Shown: positions 37,764-49,964, numbered from the stretch's first letter. The stretch: DNA of 64,000 nt from Leclercia sp. 29361 (GCF_011290365.1 NZ_CP049786.1:4278001-4342000); one strand, 5' to 3'. Program-made: numbers and translations. Notes: generated from the letters alone by a model not told the origin.

Positions 37764-38282
37764 ATGAGCAAGAAAATTGCAGTCTTGATCACCGACGAGT
37801 TTGAAGATTCAGAATTCACCTCGCCTGCCGAGGCGTTTCGCAAAGCGGGACATGAGGTGATTACAATCGAAAAACAGACGGGAAAAACGGTGAAAGGCCA
37901 TAAAGGTGAAGCCAGCGTTTCCATTGATAAGGCTATCGACGAGGTGCGGCCTGCGGACTTTGATGCCCTGCTGCTGCCCGGCGGCCACTCCCCGGACTCA
38001 CTGCGCAGCGACTCGCGCTTCGTAACCTTTACCCGTGATTTTGTCGCCGCCGGTAAACCGGTGTTTGCCATCTGCCACGGCCCGCAGCTGCTGATCAGCG
38101 CCGAAGTGGTGCGTGGTCGCAAACTGACAGGCGTGAAATCGATCGCCATCGATCTGAAAAACGCCGGAGCGGATTTTTATGATCAAGAGGTGGTCGTCGA
38201 TAAGGATCAGCTGGTTACCAGCCGGACGCCAGAGGATCTGATCGCCTTTAACCGTGAGGCGCTGCGCTTACTCGGCGCGTAG
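37764..38282 (+). CDS. yhbO: YhbO, DJ-1/PfpI-family deglycase/stress protein
   Basis: 172 aa; nucleophile Cys104 in [10 protein letters not shown]. Assigned to deglycation of methylglyoxal adducts, a role still debated for the family. Convergent with yhbP and overlaps it by 15 nt. Confidence 0.94.
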   Translation: MSKKIAVLITDEFEDSEFTSPAEAFRKAGHEVITIEKQTGKTVKGHKGEASVSIDKAIDEVRPADFDALLLPGGHSPDSLRSDSRFVTFTRDFVAAGKPVFAICHGPQLLISAEVVRGRKLTGVKSIAIDLKNAGADFYDQEVVVDKDQLVTSRTPEDLIAFNREALRLLGA

Positions 38283-38696
38283 CCAGTGATGTTTTTTGCC
38301 AAAGCCTAACGTGTTGTCAGTGAACTTGAGTTCATCCACGCGGATCTCCCACACGGGAGCTGGCATGGCGGCGGCAACCGGAAAGCGACGAAGATAGTGC
38401 TTACGCATCGCGTCGCTTTCCTCCCCCTCCAGACGTCGAATTTCCCCTTTGAACTGCACCCCGCGGATCAATGCCACCGTTTTCGGCTGCCCGTTGACGG
38501 TGCCCGCCACTTTCGCCAGCCTGCCGCTCATCTGCGCATGACGGGTTTTATCTTCGCTCAGAACGTAAAACGCCACGCGCTGCGGATCGTAATAGTAAAA
38601 GGCATTTGCGCACCACAGCTCATCATCATGGTGAACGCACCAGGTGACAACGTGCTGCTTCGCCAGCCAGCGGTTGATGGCGGCCAGAGTTTCCAT
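38268..38696 (-). CDS. yhbP: YhbP, UPF0306 family protein
   Basis: 142 aa, split-barrel flavin-binding-like fold ([21 protein letters not shown]). Function unknown. Overlaps the yhbO end and faces yhbQ divergently. Confidence 0.92.
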   Translation of the reverse strand: METLAAINRWLAKQHVVTWCVHHDDELWCANAFYYYDPQRVAFYVLSEDKTRHAQMSGRLAKVAGTVNGQPKTVALIRGVQFKGEIRRLEGEESDAMRKHYLRRFPVAAAMPAPVWEIRVDELKFTDNTLGFGKKHHWLRAE

Positions 38697-38751
38697 TTCG
38701 CTTCTCTCTCGTGCTAAGGTGCGTTCACCTTAACATACTGAATCTGTTGCC

Positions 38752-39051
38752 GTGAGCTGGTTTCTCTATCTTGTTCGAACCGCTGATAATGCGCTCTATA
38801 CGGGCATTACTACCGATGTGCCGCGCCGCTTCCTGCAACATCAGACGGGAAAAGGGGCGAAGGCATTACGCGGCAAAGGGGAACTGACGCTGGCGTTTTC
38901 CGCCGTCGTAGGGGATCGTTCGCTGGCGCTGCGGCTGGAGTATCGGATCAAACAGCTGACGAAGCGCCAGAAAGAGCGCCTCGTCAGTGGCGACGGGTCG
39001 TTTGAGGCGCTACGCGAGAGCCTGCAAACGCCGCTGATTAAAAGCGATTGA
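38752..39051 (+). CDS. yhbQ: YhbQ, GIY-YIG nuclease-superfamily protein
   Basis: 99 aa, GTG start. GIY-YIG core [21 protein letters not shown] with conserved Arg, as in UPF0213. Possible structure-selective nuclease. Overlaps the yhbS 3' end by 14 nt. Confidence 0.92.
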   Translation: MSWFLYLVRTADNALYTGITTDVPRRFLQHQTGKGAKALRGKGELTLAFSAVVGDRSLALRLEYRIKQLTKRQKERLVSGDGSFEALRESLQTPLIKSD

Positions 39052-39541
39052 AGTGGTCGTGGTATTCCACCAGGCCGCTGACGCCGTTAAGCGCATCATC
39101 CGCCAGCGGGTGCAGCTGGAATGCCGACTCGGTGCCCGGCCAGCGGCAACGCAGGTCGTAATGGGCCGCTTTCTCGAAGCCTAAACGGCTGTAGAACGCC
39201 GGATCGCCCAGCGTGACCACCGCGGCATAGCCAAACTCATTGAGCGAATCCAGCCCCTCGTAGACCAGCTGACGCGCCAGGCCTTGTCCACGGTAGTTTT
39301 CATCTACCGCCAGCGGCGCCATGCCGACCCACTGCAGCTCTTCGCCCTGCACGGTGACCGGACTAAAGGCGACATAGCCGACCACCTGCCCCTCATCGTC
39401 GGTAGCCACCAGGCCCAGCGTAATCAGGCCATCCTCACGAAGGTCCTGAACCAGTTGCGCTTCACCGTCCCCTTCAAAGGTCCGGCGTAATAAGGCATCG
39501 ATACCCGGGGCATCGATACCAATCTCTACTCGAATCAACAT
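39038..39541 (-). CDS. yhbS: YhbS, GNAT-family acetyltransferase
   Basis: 167 aa. GNAT acetyl-CoA signature [19 protein letters not shown] near 88-106. Substrate not established. Overlaps the end of ubiT by 7 nt and is likely co-transcribed. Confidence 0.92.
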   Translation of the reverse strand: MLIRVEIGIDAPGIDALLRRTFEGDGEAQLVQDLREDGLITLGLVATDDEGQVVGYVAFSPVTVQGEELQWVGMAPLAVDENYRGQGLARQLVYEGLDSLNEFGYAAVVTLGDPAFYSRLGFEKAAHYDLRCRWPGTESAFQLHPLADDALNGVSGLVEYHDHFNRF

Positions 39542-40059
39542 GGCTCACCTACAGAAGTGTGTTTACTTTCCGGCGGCGTTTTCAAACCCGCCTCGACAAA
39601 ATCGGCCAGTTGCAGCAGCGCCACGCGCAGCGGCTTTGGCATCTGTTCCAGTTCAATGGCATCCATCAGGTTTTTGACATACAGACCTAACTCGGTATCG
39701 CCTTCAATCACCAGACGGCGCTGGAAAAAGAGCGTATCAGGATCCTGCTTACGCGCCGCGATCATCAGCAGATCGCTGGCATCAGCGCTGAAGCTGACAT
39801 CCGCTTCTGCGGATTCGCGGACCACCAGCTGTTCATTCTCAACGGAGGTGTACCAGCGCAGGCCGATATCCCGCACTTCGATACTTAACCAGCGCCCTTG
39901 CAGAAACTCCAGCTCGCCCTCCGCCAGCGCCTGACGGAACTGCCAGCTGAGTACCTGTTGCAGCACCTGGCGCTTTAGCGCAAAGGGTGCCAGCTTCACC
40001 GGCACGCTCAGCAGCGATGGACCAAATTGTACGAGACGTGAACGCAGTTTATCCAGCAC
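39535..40059 (-). CDS. ubiT: UbiT, SCP2-domain ubiquinone biosynthesis accessory factor
   Basis: 174 aa from GTG 40059 (GGGAG upstream), giving the known start LDKLRSR; a longer ATG form starts at 40101. SCP2 lipid-binding domain ~25-165. With UbiU and UbiV it serves O2-independent ubiquinone synthesis. Divergent from ubiUV. Confidence 0.92.
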   Translation of the reverse strand: MLDKLRSRLVQFGPSLLSVPVKLAPFALKRQVLQQVLSWQFRQALAEGELEFLQGRWLSIEVRDIGLRWYTSVENEQLVVRESAEADVSFSADASDLLMIAARKQDPDTLFFQRRLVIEGDTELGLYVKNLMDAIELEQMPKPLRVALLQLADFVEAGLKTPPESKHTSVGEPC

Positions 40060-40118
40060 GAGCAATACTCCCTGATATCTATAGTCCTGATATTTTGCCA
40101 TATCCAGTCGTTGGTATA

Positions 40119-40197
40119 GCGGCGTAAATCAACAAACTGACGTCCGGCGTAATCCATTATTGGTGCCATCAATACGCCATTAGCTGCCTTAAATCAA
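40119..40197 (+). promoter_or_regulatory. FNR half-site candidates between ubiT and ubiU
   Basis: TTGATTTAAGGCAG (minus strand, 40184-40197) and TTGATTTACGCCGC (40119-40132) both keep the TTGAT half of the FNR box. They resemble the anaerobic control sites reported for E. coli ubiUV. Confidence 0.45.
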
Positions 40198-40280
40198 AAT
40201 TTGTCGCCTGATGGTTAATTAAAATCGCTGTTCGATAACAATTTTGCATCCCTCTGGGGCTGCGAACGTCAGGATAAATT

Positions 40281-41276
40281 ATGGAGCTGCTCTGCCCTGC
40301 TGGAAATCTACCGGCGCTTAAGGCGGCCATCGAAAACGGCGCCGATGCGGTTTATATCGGGCTGAAGGACGATACCAATGCCCGTCACTTCGCTGGTCTC
40401 AATTTTACCGAGAAAAAGCTGCAGGAAGCGGTGAGCTTCGTGCACCAGCATCGCCGCAAGCTGCATATCGCCATTAATACCTTTGCCCACCCCGACGGCT
40501 ATAACCGCTGGCAGCGCGCAGTGGATATGGCGGCGCAACTGGGGGCCGACGCGCTGATCCTTGCCGACCTCGCCATGCTGGAGTATGCCGCCGAACGCTA
40601 CCCTCATATTGAGCGCCATGTCTCGGTTCAGGCATCGGCCACCAACGAAGAGGCCATTCGTTTTTACCATCGTCACTTCGACGTGGCGCGCGTGGTGCTG
40701 CCGCGAGTGCTGTCTATTCATCAGGTTAAGCAACTGGCACGCGTCACGCCAGTGCCGCTGGAAGTTTTTGCCTTTGGCAGCCTGTGCATTATGGCTGAAG
40801 GGCGCTGCTATCTCTCCTCCTACCTGACCGGTGAATCCCCTAACACCGTGGGCGCCTGCTCGCCGGCCCGCTTTGTGCGCTGGCAGCAGACTCCGCAGGG
40901 GCTGGAGTCGCGTCTGAACGAGGTGCTGATCGACCGCTATCAGGACGATGAAAACGCCGGTTATCCAACGCTGTGCAAAGGCCGCTATCTGGTGGATGGC
41001 GAACGCTATCATGCCCTGGAAGAGCCCACCAGCCTCAATACCCTGGAGCTGCTGCCGGAGCTGCTGGCGGCCAATATTGCATCGGTGAAAATCGAAGGCC
41101 GTCAGCGCAGCCCGGCGTACGTCAGCCAGGTGGCAAAAGTGTGGCGTCAGGCGATCGATCGCTGCATGGCGGATCCAAAGCAGTATGCCCCGCAGCCCGC
41201 ATGGATGGAGACCCTCGGCGCCATGTCCGAAGGTACCCAGACCACGCTGGGCGCGTATCACCGTAAATGGCAGTGA
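40281..41276 (+). CDS. ubiU: UbiU, Fe-S protein of O2-independent ubiquinone hydroxylation
   Basis: 331 aa, U32 family. The four cluster ligands are Cys169, Cys176, Cys193 and Cys232, same as E. coli. Pairs with UbiV. 8 nt before ubiV. Confidence 0.95.
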   Translation: MELLCPAGNLPALKAAIENGADAVYIGLKDDTNARHFAGLNFTEKKLQEAVSFVHQHRRKLHIAINTFAHPDGYNRWQRAVDMAAQLGADALILADLAMLEYAAERYPHIERHVSVQASATNEEAIRFYHRHFDVARVVLPRVLSIHQVKQLARVTPVPLEVFAFGSLCIMAEGRCYLSSYLTGESPNTVGACSPARFVRWQQTPQGLESRLNEVLIDRYQDDENAGYPTLCKGRYLVDGERYHALEEPTSLNTLELLPELLAANIASVKIEGRQRSPAYVSQVAKVWRQAIDRCMADPKQYAPQPAWMETLGAMSEGTQTTLGAYHRKWQ

Positions 41277-41284
41277 GATAACGC

Positions 41285-42163
41285 ATGAAATATTCATTAG
41301 GACCGGTGCTCTACTACTGGTCAAAAGAGACGCTGGAAGATTTTTACCAGCAGGCGGCAACCAGCCAGGCCGATGTGATTTATCTCGGTGAGGCGGTGTG
41401 CAGCAAGCGTCGCGCCACCAAAGTCGGTGACTGGCTGGAGATGGCGAAAAGTCTGGCCGACAGCGGCAAGCAGGTGGTGCTCTCCACCCTGGCGCTGGTA
41501 CAGGCCTCATCGGAACTGAACGAACTGAAACGCTACGTGGATAACGGCGACTTTCTGCTGGAAGCGAGCGATCTCGGCGTGGTGAACCTGTGCGCCGAGC
41601 GCACGCTGCCGTTTGTCGCCGGGCATGCGCTGAACTGCTATAACGCCGTCACCCTGCGTCTGCTGCTTAAACAGGGTATGACCCGCTGGTGTATGCCGGT
41701 GGAGCTTTCCCGTGACTGGCTGGTCAACGTGCTGGCCCAGTGCGACGAGCTGGGGATCCGCAATCAGTTCGAGGTGGAGGTACTGAGCTATGGCCATCTG
41801 CCTCTGGCCTATTCCGCCCGCTGCTTTACCGCGCGCTCAGAGAACCTGCCGAAAGACGAATGCGAAACCTGCTGCATCAAGTACCCGAACGGGCGCAGCG
41901 TGCTGTCGCAGGAGAATCAGCAGGTGTTTGTCCTGAACGGTATTCAGACCATGAGCGGCTACGTGTACAACCTCGGCAACGAGCTGGCCTCGATGCACGG
42001 CCTGGTGGATATGGTGCGTCTGTCGCCATTAGGCCCGGACACCTTCGCCATGATTGACGCTTTCCGCGCCAACGAGAATGGCGCGGCCCCGCTGCCGTTA
42101 ACCGCTAACAGCGAGTGCAACGGCTACTGGCGACGTCTGGCCGGGCTGGAGCTTCAGGCCTGA
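41285..42163 (+). CDS. ubiV: UbiV, Fe-S partner of UbiU
   Basis: 292 aa, U32 family. Ligands Cys39, Cys180, Cys193 and Cys197 (in DECETCC). Works with UbiU and UbiT for anaerobic quinone ring hydroxylation. Confidence 0.95.
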   Translation: MKYSLGPVLYYWSKETLEDFYQQAATSQADVIYLGEAVCSKRRATKVGDWLEMAKSLADSGKQVVLSTLALVQASSELNELKRYVDNGDFLLEASDLGVVNLCAERTLPFVAGHALNCYNAVTLRLLLKQGMTRWCMPVELSRDWLVNVLAQCDELGIRNQFEVEVLSYGHLPLAYSARCFTARSENLPKDECETCCIKYPNGRSVLSQENQQVFVLNGIQTMSGYVYNLGNELASMHGLVDMVRLSPLGPDTFAMIDAFRANENGAAPLPLTANSECNGYWRRLAGLELQA

Positions 42164-42241
42164 AAAAGGCTCACTTTGTTAACAATGATGAGTAAACTTT
42201 AATGCAATATTGAAGATTCACCGTCGACAAAGTGAGCTGTT

Positions 42242-43249
42242 ATGACTGATAAATCCATTCCGTTTTCGGTGCTGGACCTGGCGCCGATCCCTGAAGGCTC
42301 CTCAGCAAGAGAAGCCTTTACCCACTCTCTGGATCTCGCCCGCCTGGCTGAACAGCGCGGTTATCGTCGCTACTGGCTGGCGGAGCACCACAATATGGTC
42401 GGGATCGCCAGTGCGGCCACCTCGGTGCTGCTCGGCTATCTGGCGGCCAATACCACTACCCTGCATTTAGGCTCGGGCGGCGTGATGCTGCCGAACCACG
42501 CCCCGCTGGTGATTGCCGAACAGTTTGGCACGTTGAACACCCTCTACCCTGGCCGCATCGATCTGGGGCTGGGCCGTGCGCCGGGCAGCGATCAGCCAAC
42601 CATGCGCGCGCTGCGCCGTCATATGAGTGGCGATATCGATAACTTCCCGCGCGACGTGGCGGAGCTGGTGGACTGGTTCGACGCGCAGGACCCGAACCCG
42701 CATGTCCGCCCGGTGCCGGGCTACGGCGAGCAGATCCCGGTCTGGCTACTGGGTTCGAGCCTGTACAGCGCCCAACTGGCTGCCCAGCTGGGCCTGCCGT
42801 TTGCGTTCGCCTCACACTTTGCGCCGGATATGCTGCACCAGGCGCTGCATCTCTATCGCACGAACTTTAAACCCTCGGCGCGACTGGAAAAACCGTACGC
42901 GATGGTCTGTATCAACATCATTGCCGCCGACAGCAACCGCGATGCAGAATTCCTGTTTACCTCCATGCAGCAGGCGTTTATGAAGCTGCGCCGCGGCGAA
43001 ACAGGCCAACTCCCGCCGCCGGTAGAAAATATGCATCAGCTGTGGTCGGCGTCAGAACAGTATGGTGTGCAGCAGGCGTTAAGCATGTCGCTGGTGGGTG
43101 ATAAAGCGAAAGTGCGCCACGGGCTGGAAGCGGTGCTGCGCGAAACCCAGGCCGACGAGATCATGGTGAACGGGCAGATTTTCGATCATCAGGCGCGGCT
43201 GCATTCGTTCGATCTGGCGATGCAGGTGAAAGAGGAACTTCTAGGGTAG
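42242..43249 (+). CDS. yhbW: YhbW, luciferase-like monooxygenase
   Basis: 335 aa, flavin-dependent bacterial-luciferase-like fold ([35 protein letters not shown]). Substrate unknown. 78 nt after ubiV, with an ATG following a weak ribosome site. Confidence 0.93.
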   Translation: MTDKSIPFSVLDLAPIPEGSSAREAFTHSLDLARLAEQRGYRRYWLAEHHNMVGIASAATSVLLGYLAANTTTLHLGSGGVMLPNHAPLVIAEQFGTLNTLYPGRIDLGLGRAPGSDQPTMRALRRHMSGDIDNFPRDVAELVDWFDAQDPNPHVRPVPGYGEQIPVWLLGSSLYSAQLAAQLGLPFAFASHFAPDMLHQALHLYRTNFKPSARLEKPYAMVCINIIAADSNRDAEFLFTSMQQAFMKLRRGETGQLPPPVENMHQLWSASEQYGVQQALSMSLVGDKAKVRHGLEAVLRETQADEIMVNGQIFDHQARLHSFDLAMQVKEELLG

Positions 43250-43254
43250 TTTTT

Positions 43255-43320
43255 TGCCGGGCGGCGCTGCGCTTGCCCGGCCTACGGTTTTCGCCCTCTC
43301 CCTTCGGGAGAGGGTCGGGG
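43255..43320. repeat. REP unit and a second palindrome between yhbW and mtr
   Basis: GCCGGGCGGCGCTGCGCTTG-type REP (43256-43283), then CCCTCTCCC-TTC-GGGAGAGGG (43294-43314), a common enterobacterial dispersed hairpin. They lie between convergent genes. Confidence 0.8.
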
Positions 43321-43342
43321 TGAGGGGACCAGGCCGCACGAT

Positions 43343-44587
43343 TTACTGATACACCGGCAGCAGATTAAAGCTCGACAGCAGGTGCACCAGCGCGTTACCA
43401 ATCCCGAACACCAGAATCAGCGCAATCATCGGTTTGCCGCCCCAGACGCGGAATTTTGGGCTGCCGAAGCGTTTACGTGATTTGCGCGCAAGCAGCGCTG
43501 GCACAATCGCCGCCCAGATAGTTGCCGCCAGCCCCGCATAGCCAATGGCATACAGGAAACCGTTCGGCCACAGCAGGCCACCGATCACCGGCGGCAGGAA
43601 GGTCAGCAGCGCGGTTTTCAGACGGCCCATCGCCGAATCATCAAAGCCACAAAGATCGGCCAGATAGTCAAACAGGCCCAGGGTCACGCCGAGGAACGAA
43701 CTTGCCACGGCAAAGTTAGAGAAGATCACCAGCAGCAGATCCAGACTGCGGCTGTTCAACACTCCGCTCAACGCCTGCACCAGCACATCAATGTTACCGC
43801 CCTTCTGCGCGATGCCGATGAATTCCGGACGCGGGATATTACCCATCGTCCCCAGCAGCCAGATGACATATAACCCCAGCGCCAGCAGCGTGCCGTAGAC
43901 CAGACAGCGAGTGATGGTGCGCGGATCTTTACCGTAGTACTTCATCAGGCTCGGGACGTTGCCGTGATAGCCAAACGACGCCAGACAGAACGGCAGGGTC
44001 ATCAGCAGATACGGCGAATAGGAGGTATTGCTCTCCGCCACATTAAACAACGTGGCCGGGGTGACATGCCCCAGCAGGCTGCCGAAGGTCAGGAAAAAGG
44101 TGATGACCTTCGCGCCCAGCACAATGGCCGTCATCCGACTTACCGCTTTGGTGCTCATCCAGACGATAAATGCCACAGCCAGAGCAAAGCAGAGACCCGC
44201 CAGCCGCGCCGGAACATCCAGCGACATCTCAGCGAAGGTGTGGTGCAGAATCGAACCACTCGCCGAGATATAGGCGTAAGTCAGGATATAGAGCACAAAG
44301 GCAATGGAGATACCGTTGACGATGTTCCAGCGTTTGCCGAGCAGGTCGCGGGTGATGGTGTCGAAGCTCGACCCAATGCGGTAGTTCAGGTTAGCTTCAA
44401 GGATCATCAGGCCGGAGTGCAGCATACAGAACCAGGTGAAGACCAGTGCCGCCAGCGACCAGAAGAACCACGCCCCGGACATCACCACCGGCAGAGAGAA
44501 CATCCCTGCGCCAATGATGGTACCGCCGATGATCACCACACCGCCGAGCAGCGAGGGTGACGTTTGGGTGGTGGTTAGTGTCGCCAT
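43343..44587 (-). CDS. mtr: Tryptophan-specific permease Mtr
   Basis: 414 aa, aromatic amino acid permease (HAAAP) family, 11 membrane segments beginning [22 protein letters not shown]. Imports tryptophan. Single gene with its own operator region. Confidence 0.95.
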   Translation of the reverse strand: MATLTTTQTSPSLLGGVVIIGGTIIGAGMFSLPVVMSGAWFFWSLAALVFTWFCMLHSGLMILEANLNYRIGSSFDTITRDLLGKRWNIVNGISIAFVLYILTYAYISASGSILHHTFAEMSLDVPARLAGLCFALAVAFIVWMSTKAVSRMTAIVLGAKVITFFLTFGSLLGHVTPATLFNVAESNTSYSPYLLMTLPFCLASFGYHGNVPSLMKYYGKDPRTITRCLVYGTLLALGLYVIWLLGTMGNIPRPEFIGIAQKGGNIDVLVQALSGVLNSRSLDLLLVIFSNFAVASSFLGVTLGLFDYLADLCGFDDSAMGRLKTALLTFLPPVIGGLLWPNGFLYAIGYAGLAATIWAAIVPALLARKSRKRFGSPKFRVWGGKPMIALILVFGIGNALVHLLSSFNLLPVYQ

Positions 44588-44639
44588 ACAGCCTATTCTC
44601 CAGTCAAAAATTTGGGACCTGCATCTTAATGTGCTGCAC

Positions 44640-44660
44640 TGTACCAGTACAATAGTACAA
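44640..44660 (-). promoter_or_regulatory. TrpR/TyrR operator candidate upstream of mtr
   Basis: Minus strand TTGTACTATTGTACTGGTACA: two GTACT-type half sites. The E. coli mtr operator region also has GTACTGGTACAGTGCA. Repression by TrpR is inferred. Confidence 0.55.
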
Positions 44661-44666
44661 AGGGAA

Positions 44667-44697
44667 TAAAAAAAGCCCCGATATCGCTATCGGGGCT
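44667..44697 (-). terminator. Terminator after deaD
   Basis: Minus strand AGCCCCGATA-GCGA-TATCGGGGCT followed by seven T. Confidence 0.92.
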
Positions 44698-44729
44698 GTA
44701 TATATTACTTTACGACTGAAGCGTAAGGC

Positions 44730-46655
44730 TTACGCGTCACGACGACGGGTAGGTGCACCGCCATCTTCACGACGTGGGCCGCGGTTTTCACGACGCTCAC
44801 CGCTGAAACGACCTGCACCTGGTGCAGCGCCTTCACGACGAGGACCACGACCGCCTTCACGACGCTCACCGCCACCGAAGCCACGGCCAGCAGGACGATC
44901 GCCTTCACGACGCGGACCACGGTCCGGACGCGGCTGGGCATCACCCATCAGCTGCATGTTCATCGGCTTGTTCAGAATGCGGGTACGAGTGAAGTGCTGC
45001 AGCACGTCGCCCGGCATACCTTTTGGCAGCTCGATGGTGGAGTGGGTACCGAACAGCTTGATGTTACCGATGTAACGGCTGCTGATGTCGCCTTCGTTAG
45101 CGATCGCGCCAACGATATGACGAACTTCAACACCGTCATCACGGCCTACTTCAATGCGGTACAGTTCCATCTCGCCAGCGTCACGACGTTCGCGACGTGG
45201 ACGGTCTTCACCACCACGCTCTGGACGGTCGCCACGTGGGCCACGATCGTTGCGGTCATTACGGTCGCCACGACGTTCGAAACGATCGTCACGGTCACGG
45301 AATTCACGCTTAGGACGCATCGGCGCATCTGGTGGCACGATCAGGGAACGTTCACCCTGTGCCATCTTCAGCAGAGCGGCAGCCAGCGTTTCCATATCCA
45401 GCTCTTCGCCTTCAGCGGTTGGCTGGATCTGCGCCAGCAGCGCACGGTACTGATCCAGATCGCTGCTTTCCAGCTGCTGCTGTACTTTCGCGGCGAATTT
45501 TTCCAGACGGCGTTTGCCCAGCAGATCTGCGTTAGGCAGGTCAGCTTCTGGAATGGTCAGCTTCATGGTGCGTTCGATGTTACGCAGCAGACGACGCTCG
45601 CGGTTCTCAACGAACAGCAGCGCACGGCCCGCACGACCTGCACGACCGGTACGGCCGATACGGTGAACGTAAGACTCGGAGTCCATCGGGATGTCGTAGT
45701 TCACAACCAGGCTGATACGCTCAACGTCCAGACCACGTGCTGCCACGTCGGTTGCAATCAGGATATCCAGACGACCGTCTTTCAGACGCTCCAGAGTCTG
45801 CTCACGCAGGGCCTGGTTCATGTCGCCGTTCAGCGCGGCGCTGTTGTAGCCGCTACGCTCCAGGGCTTCAGCCACTTCCAGGGTTGCATTTTTGGTACGA
45901 ACGAAGATGATCGCCGCATCAAAATCTTCTGCTTCCAGGAAACGCACCAGCGCTTCGTTTTTACGCATACCGTATACAGACCAGTAGCTCTGGCTGATGT
46001 CCGGGCGAGTGGTGACGCTGGACTGGATACGCACTTCCTGCGGATCCTTCATGAAGCGACGGGTAATGCGACGGATCGCTTCCGGCATAGTTGCAGAGAA
46101 CAGAGCGGTCTGATGACCTTCCGGGATCTGCGCCATGATAGTTTCTACGTCTTCGATGAAGCCCATGCGGAGCATTTCGTCAGCTTCATCCAGTACCAGA
46201 CCGCTCAGTTTAGAGAGATCCAGCGTACCGCGTTTCAGGTGATCCAGCAGACGACCCGGGGTACCGACGACGATCTGTGGACCCTGACGCAGGGCGCGTA
46301 ACTGCACGTCATAACGCTGGCCGCCGTACAGGGCAACCACGTTTACGCCGCGCATATGTTTAGAGAATTCAGTCATCGCTTCCGCAACCTGAACAGCCAG
46401 TTCACGGGTCGGAGCGAGTACGAGGATCTGCGGTGCACGCAGGTCCGGATCGATGTTGTTCAGCAGCGGCAGCGAGAACGCTGCGGTTTTTCCGCTACCA
46501 GTCTGGGCCATGCCCAGCACGTCACGACCGGCGAGTAAATGCGGGATGCATTCTGCCTGGATCGGAGATGGTTTTTCGTAACCCAGATCGTTAAGGGATT
46601 CAAGGATAGGAGCCTTCAGGCCCAGATCTGCAAAAGTGGTTTCGAATTCAGCCAT
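44730..46655 (-). CDS. deaD: Cold-shock DEAD-box RNA helicase DeaD (CsdA)
   Basis: 641 aa. Walker A AQTGSGKT (50-57), DEAD (156-159), SAT and [14 protein letters not shown]-recognition domain ~485-560 and a long Arg/Gly-rich tail with repeated RREG. Helps 50S assembly and mRNA unwinding in the cold. Start ATG 46655 overlaps the yrbN stop. Tail is about 12 residues longer than in E. coli (629 aa). Confidence 0.95.
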   Translation of the reverse strand: MAEFETTFADLGLKAPILESLNDLGYEKPSPIQAECIPHLLAGRDVLGMAQTGSGKTAAFSLPLLNNIDPDLRAPQILVLAPTRELAVQVAEAMTEFSKHMRGVNVVALYGGQRYDVQLRALRQGPQIVVGTPGRLLDHLKRGTLDLSKLSGLVLDEADEMLRMGFIEDVETIMAQIPEGHQTALFSATMPEAIRRITRRFMKDPQEVRIQSSVTTRPDISQSYWSVYGMRKNEALVRFLEAEDFDAAIIFVRTKNATLEVAEALERSGYNSAALNGDMNQALREQTLERLKDGRLDILIATDVAARGLDVERISLVVNYDIPMDSESYVHRIGRTGRAGRAGRALLFVENRERRLLRNIERTMKLTIPEADLPNADLLGKRRLEKFAAKVQQQLESSDLDQYRALLAQIQPTAEGEELDMETLAAALLKMAQGERSLIVPPDAPMRPKREFRDRDDRFERRGDRNDRNDRGPRGDRPERGGEDRPRRERRDAGEMELYRIEVGRDDGVEVRHIVGAIANEGDISSRYIGNIKLFGTHSTIELPKGMPGDVLQHFTRTRILNKPMNMQLMGDAQPRPDRGPRREGDRPAGRGFGGGERREGGRGPRREGAAPGAGRFSGERRENRGPRREDGGAPTRRRDA

Positions 46656-46728
46656 GTAGTACAAGTGCCTCGATATTAATGGCGGCCAGTCTACATAACT
46701 CATCGTGAAAATTTTCGGTAATTTTCAT
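46648..46728 (-). CDS. yrbN: YrbN, 26-aa leader peptide of deaD
   Basis: ATG 46728 to TGA 46648-46650 encodes [20 protein letters not shown]..., matching E. coli YrbN. Its last codons overlap the deaD start (CAT GGC TGA / ATG GCT), so it probably couples translation to deaD. Confidence 0.88.
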   Translation of the reverse strand: MKITENFHDELCRLAAINIEALVLHG

Positions 46729-46836
46729 TGAAAGTGTGAACCGGCTCAAAGTAGGTGTATTGACGAACAACAACGCCCTCACCCGTTAAGATGATGACAA
46801 TCAAAAAATGATTATGGGCTGATGTGTTGACGTCAG

Positions 46837-47721
46837 CTATTGCTGGTCCGATTCTGCCAGGTCGTCGTGCTCCTGGCCCAAGAGCGATAATTCCAACAAT
46901 GCATAACGGTGCTCAACATAGTTGTGTACGTTGTTAGCAACCGCTAATTTGAACAGTGCCGTGGCGCTGTCCATATCCCCCAGACTTAGGTAGTACTTAC
47001 CTAAATAGAAGTTGGTTTCACTGAGATGCTCAGCGAGCGAGGTGTTATCCGTTGCGTCTGCCTTGAGCTTTTCCATCAGCGTTGCTTCGCTGATGTTGCC
47101 CAGGTAGAACTCGACAATATTCCATCCCCACTGTTCCTTGTCCGATTTTTCGAAGCGTTGGTTTAACGCGTCTTTGGCCTGCTTTGCATCGAGCTTCTGC
47201 TCAACAATGTAAAGCCACAGGCTACGGAAAGGGTCGTTAGGATCGTCTTGATAAAACGCTAGCAGATCATCTTGCGCTAACTTGTCACGACCACCGTAAT
47301 ACAGGGCGATCCCGCGATTCAAGTGCGCGTAGTTGTAAGTTGGATCAAGCTCAAGTACAGAATCAAACGCTTCATAGGCAGCATCAAAATTGCCTGCCTG
47401 CGTTAAATAAATGCCTAAGTAATTGAATACTTCAGGCATATCCGGTCGGATCGCCAACGCTTGTGAAAAATCATTTCGCGCTAGTGCCCTCAGACCGAGA
47501 CTATCATACAACACTCCGCGCTCATATAAAAGCTGTGCGCGTTCGTCATCGGTTAAAGCCCGACTGGCAAGAATTTGTTCCATGCGTGCCAGAATCACTT
47601 CCTGCTGCAAAGTCGGTTGCAGTGGCACTGCGAGGACTTCACTTTTACGCCAGGCAGAGTTGCTGCATCCTGCCAGCGTCAAAGCTGTCGCAACGAAACA
47701 CCAGCGCAGAAAAGGCTTCAT
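46837..47721 (-). CDS. nlpI: Lipoprotein NlpI
   Basis: 294 aa from ATG 47721; upstream frame extension is not used. Lipobox TLAGC with Cys19, then TPR repeats (~60-250). Outer-membrane adaptor of peptidoglycan hydrolases, partner of protease Prc for MepS degradation. Between pnp and deaD. Confidence 0.95.
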   Translation of the reverse strand: MKPFLRWCFVATALTLAGCSNSAWRKSEVLAVPLQPTLQQEVILARMEQILASRALTDDERAQLLYERGVLYDSLGLRALARNDFSQALAIRPDMPEVFNYLGIYLTQAGNFDAAYEAFDSVLELDPTYNYAHLNRGIALYYGGRDKLAQDDLLAFYQDDPNDPFRSLWLYIVEQKLDAKQAKDALNQRFEKSDKEQWGWNIVEFYLGNISEATLMEKLKADATDNTSLAEHLSETNFYLGKYYLSLGDMDSATALFKLAVANNVHNYVEHRYALLELSLLGQEHDDLAESDQQ

Positions 47722-47831
47722 TTCCCACTCCCGAAGACAACTATTGGATGAACGTCCTGTCCCCCGGCGGCTCAACAAGGCGTCCTGCCTGATAACAAGC
47801 CCCCCGCTTGCGCGGAGGGCAAACAGCAACC

Positions 47832-49964
47832 TTACTCGCCCTGTTCTGCTGCCGGAGCTTCCGGTGCAGCGGCAGATGACTGCTCAGTCGCTTCTTTAAT
47901 GCTCAGACGGATACGGCCCTGACGGTCAACTTCCAGAACTTTAACCGGAACTTCCTGACCCATCTGCAGGTAATCGGTCACTTTCTCAACGCGCTTGTCA
48001 GCGATCTGAGAGATGTGAACCAGACCTTCTTTACCGCCACCGATGGCAACGAATGCGCCAAAGTCAACGATACGGGTCACTTTACCGCTGTAGATACGGC
48101 CCACTTCGATCTCTGCAGTGATCTCTTCGATACGACGAATAGCGAATTTCGCTTTCTCGCCGTCGGTCGCTGCGATCTTCACAGTACCGTCATCTTCGAT
48201 TTCGATGGTGGTGCCGGTCTCTTCGGTCAGAGCACGGATAACAGAACCGCCTTTACCGATAACGTCTTTGATCTTGTCCGGGCTGATCTTGATGGTGTGG
48301 ATACGCGGTGCGAACTGAGAAATGTCGCCACGTGGCGCGTTAATCGCCTGTTCCATCACGCTCAGGATGTGCAGACGTGCACCTTTCGCCTGGTTCAGCG
48401 CAGCATGCATGATCTCTTTGGTGATGCCTTCAATTTTGATATCCATCTGCAGAGCAGAGATACCTTCGCGGGAACCCGCAACTTTGAAGTCCATATCACC
48501 CAGGTGATCTTCGTCGCCCAGGATGTCAGACAGAACAACGTAGTTGTCGCCTTCTTTCACCAGACCCATTGCGATACCCGCAACGGCCGCTTTCACCGGA
48601 ACACCCGCGTCCATCAGTGCCAGAGAAGCACCACACACGGAAGCCATAGAAGAAGAACCGTTAGATTCGGTGATTTCAGAAACCACGCGAACGGTGTACG
48701 GGAATTTGTCAGCATCTGGCATCACTGCCAGCACGCCGCGCTTCGCCAGACGACCGTGACCAATTTCACGACGCTTAGGCGAGCCTACCATACCGGTCTC
48801 ACCGACGGAGTACGGAGGGAAGTTGTAGTGGAACAGGAAGCTGTCAGTGCGCTCGCCCATCAGTTCGTCGATGTTCTGTGCGTCACGGGCAGTACCCAGG
48901 GTCGCAGTTACCAGCGCCTGAGTTTCACCACGGGTGAACAGTGCGGAACCGTGAGTACGTGGCAGCACGCCAGTACGCACATCCAGACCACGGATCATGT
49001 CTTTTTCACGGCCATCGATACGCGGCTCGCCAGCCAGAACGCGGCTACGAACAACGTTTTTCTCGATCGCATGCAGAATTTCGCTCAGCTCGTTCGCATC
49101 CAGGGACTCATCTTCTGCAACCAGCGTAGCGATGGTTTCAGATTTGATGACGTCAACCTGAGCATAACGCTCCTGCTTGTCGGTGATGCGGTAAGCATCG
49201 CTCAGACGGGCTTCAGCCTGCGCAGCAACGCGCGCGTTCAGCGCTTCGTTCACTGCTTCTGGCTGCCAGTCCCAACGTGGTTTACCGGCTTCTTTCACCA
49301 GGTCGTTGATGTTCTGGATAACGATCTGCTGCTGCACGTGGCCAAAGACCACCGCGCCCAGCATCTGGTCTTCGCTAAGCAGTTCTGCTTCGGATTCAAC
49401 CATCAGTACTGCCGCTTCGGTACCGGCAACAACCAGGTCCAGCTTGCTCTCTTTCAGCTCGTCCTGAGTTGGGTTCAGAACGTACTGGTCGTTGATGTAA
49501 CCCACGCGTGCAGAACCGATTGGACCATTGAATGGAATACCAGACAGGGACAGGGCTGCAGATGCGCCGATCATCGCCACGATGTCCGGGTTAACCTGTG
49601 GGTTAACGGAAACAACGGTCGCGATAACCTGAACTTCGTTTACGAAGCCTTCCGGGAACAGCGGGCGAACCGGGCGGTCAATCAGACGCGCGATCAGGGT
49701 TTCGCCTTCGCTTGGACGGCCTTCACGACGGAAGAAACCACCCGGGATTTTACCGGCAGCGTAGGTACGCTCCTGGTAGTTAACGGTCAGCGGGAAGAAG
49801 TCCTGACCTGGTTTTGCTTTTTTCTGGCCAACCACGGTTACGAATACCGCGGTGTCATCCATGCTTACCATAACAGCAGCAGTAGCCTGACGCGCCATCA
49901 TGCCGGTTTCCAGCGTGACGGTGTGTTGACCATACTGGAATTTACGAACGATCGGATTCAGCAA
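47832..49964 (-). CDS. pnp: Polynucleotide phosphorylase Pnp
   Basis: 710 aa, TTG start after AAAGGACAG. Two RNase PH domains (~10-230 and 310-540), KH domain ([11 protein letters not shown]) and S1 domain ([17 protein letters not shown]). Phosphorolytic 3'-5' exoribonuclease and degradosome subunit. One residue shorter than E. coli Pnp. Confidence 0.96.
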   Translation of the reverse strand: MLNPIVRKFQYGQHTVTLETGMMARQATAAVMVSMDDTAVFVTVVGQKKAKPGQDFFPLTVNYQERTYAAGKIPGGFFRREGRPSEGETLIARLIDRPVRPLFPEGFVNEVQVIATVVSVNPQVNPDIVAMIGASAALSLSGIPFNGPIGSARVGYINDQYVLNPTQDELKESKLDLVVAGTEAAVLMVESEAELLSEDQMLGAVVFGHVQQQIVIQNINDLVKEAGKPRWDWQPEAVNEALNARVAAQAEARLSDAYRITDKQERYAQVDVIKSETIATLVAEDESLDANELSEILHAIEKNVVRSRVLAGEPRIDGREKDMIRGLDVRTGVLPRTHGSALFTRGETQALVTATLGTARDAQNIDELMGERTDSFLFHYNFPPYSVGETGMVGSPKRREIGHGRLAKRGVLAVMPDADKFPYTVRVVSEITESNGSSSMASVCGASLALMDAGVPVKAAVAGIAMGLVKEGDNYVVLSDILGDEDHLGDMDFKVAGSREGISALQMDIKIEGITKEIMHAALNQAKGARLHILSVMEQAINAPRGDISQFAPRIHTIKISPDKIKDVIGKGGSVIRALTEETGTTIEIEDDGTVKIAATDGEKAKFAIRRIEEITAEIEVGRIYSGKVTRIVDFGAFVAIGGGKEGLVHISQIADKRVEKVTDYLQMGQEVPVKVLEVDRQGRIRLSIKEATEQSSAAAPEAPAAEQGE

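Noticed and set aside
44994..46301. 435-codon open frame opposite deaD
   Set aside because: Thr/Gln/Phe-rich antisense shadow with no start signals.
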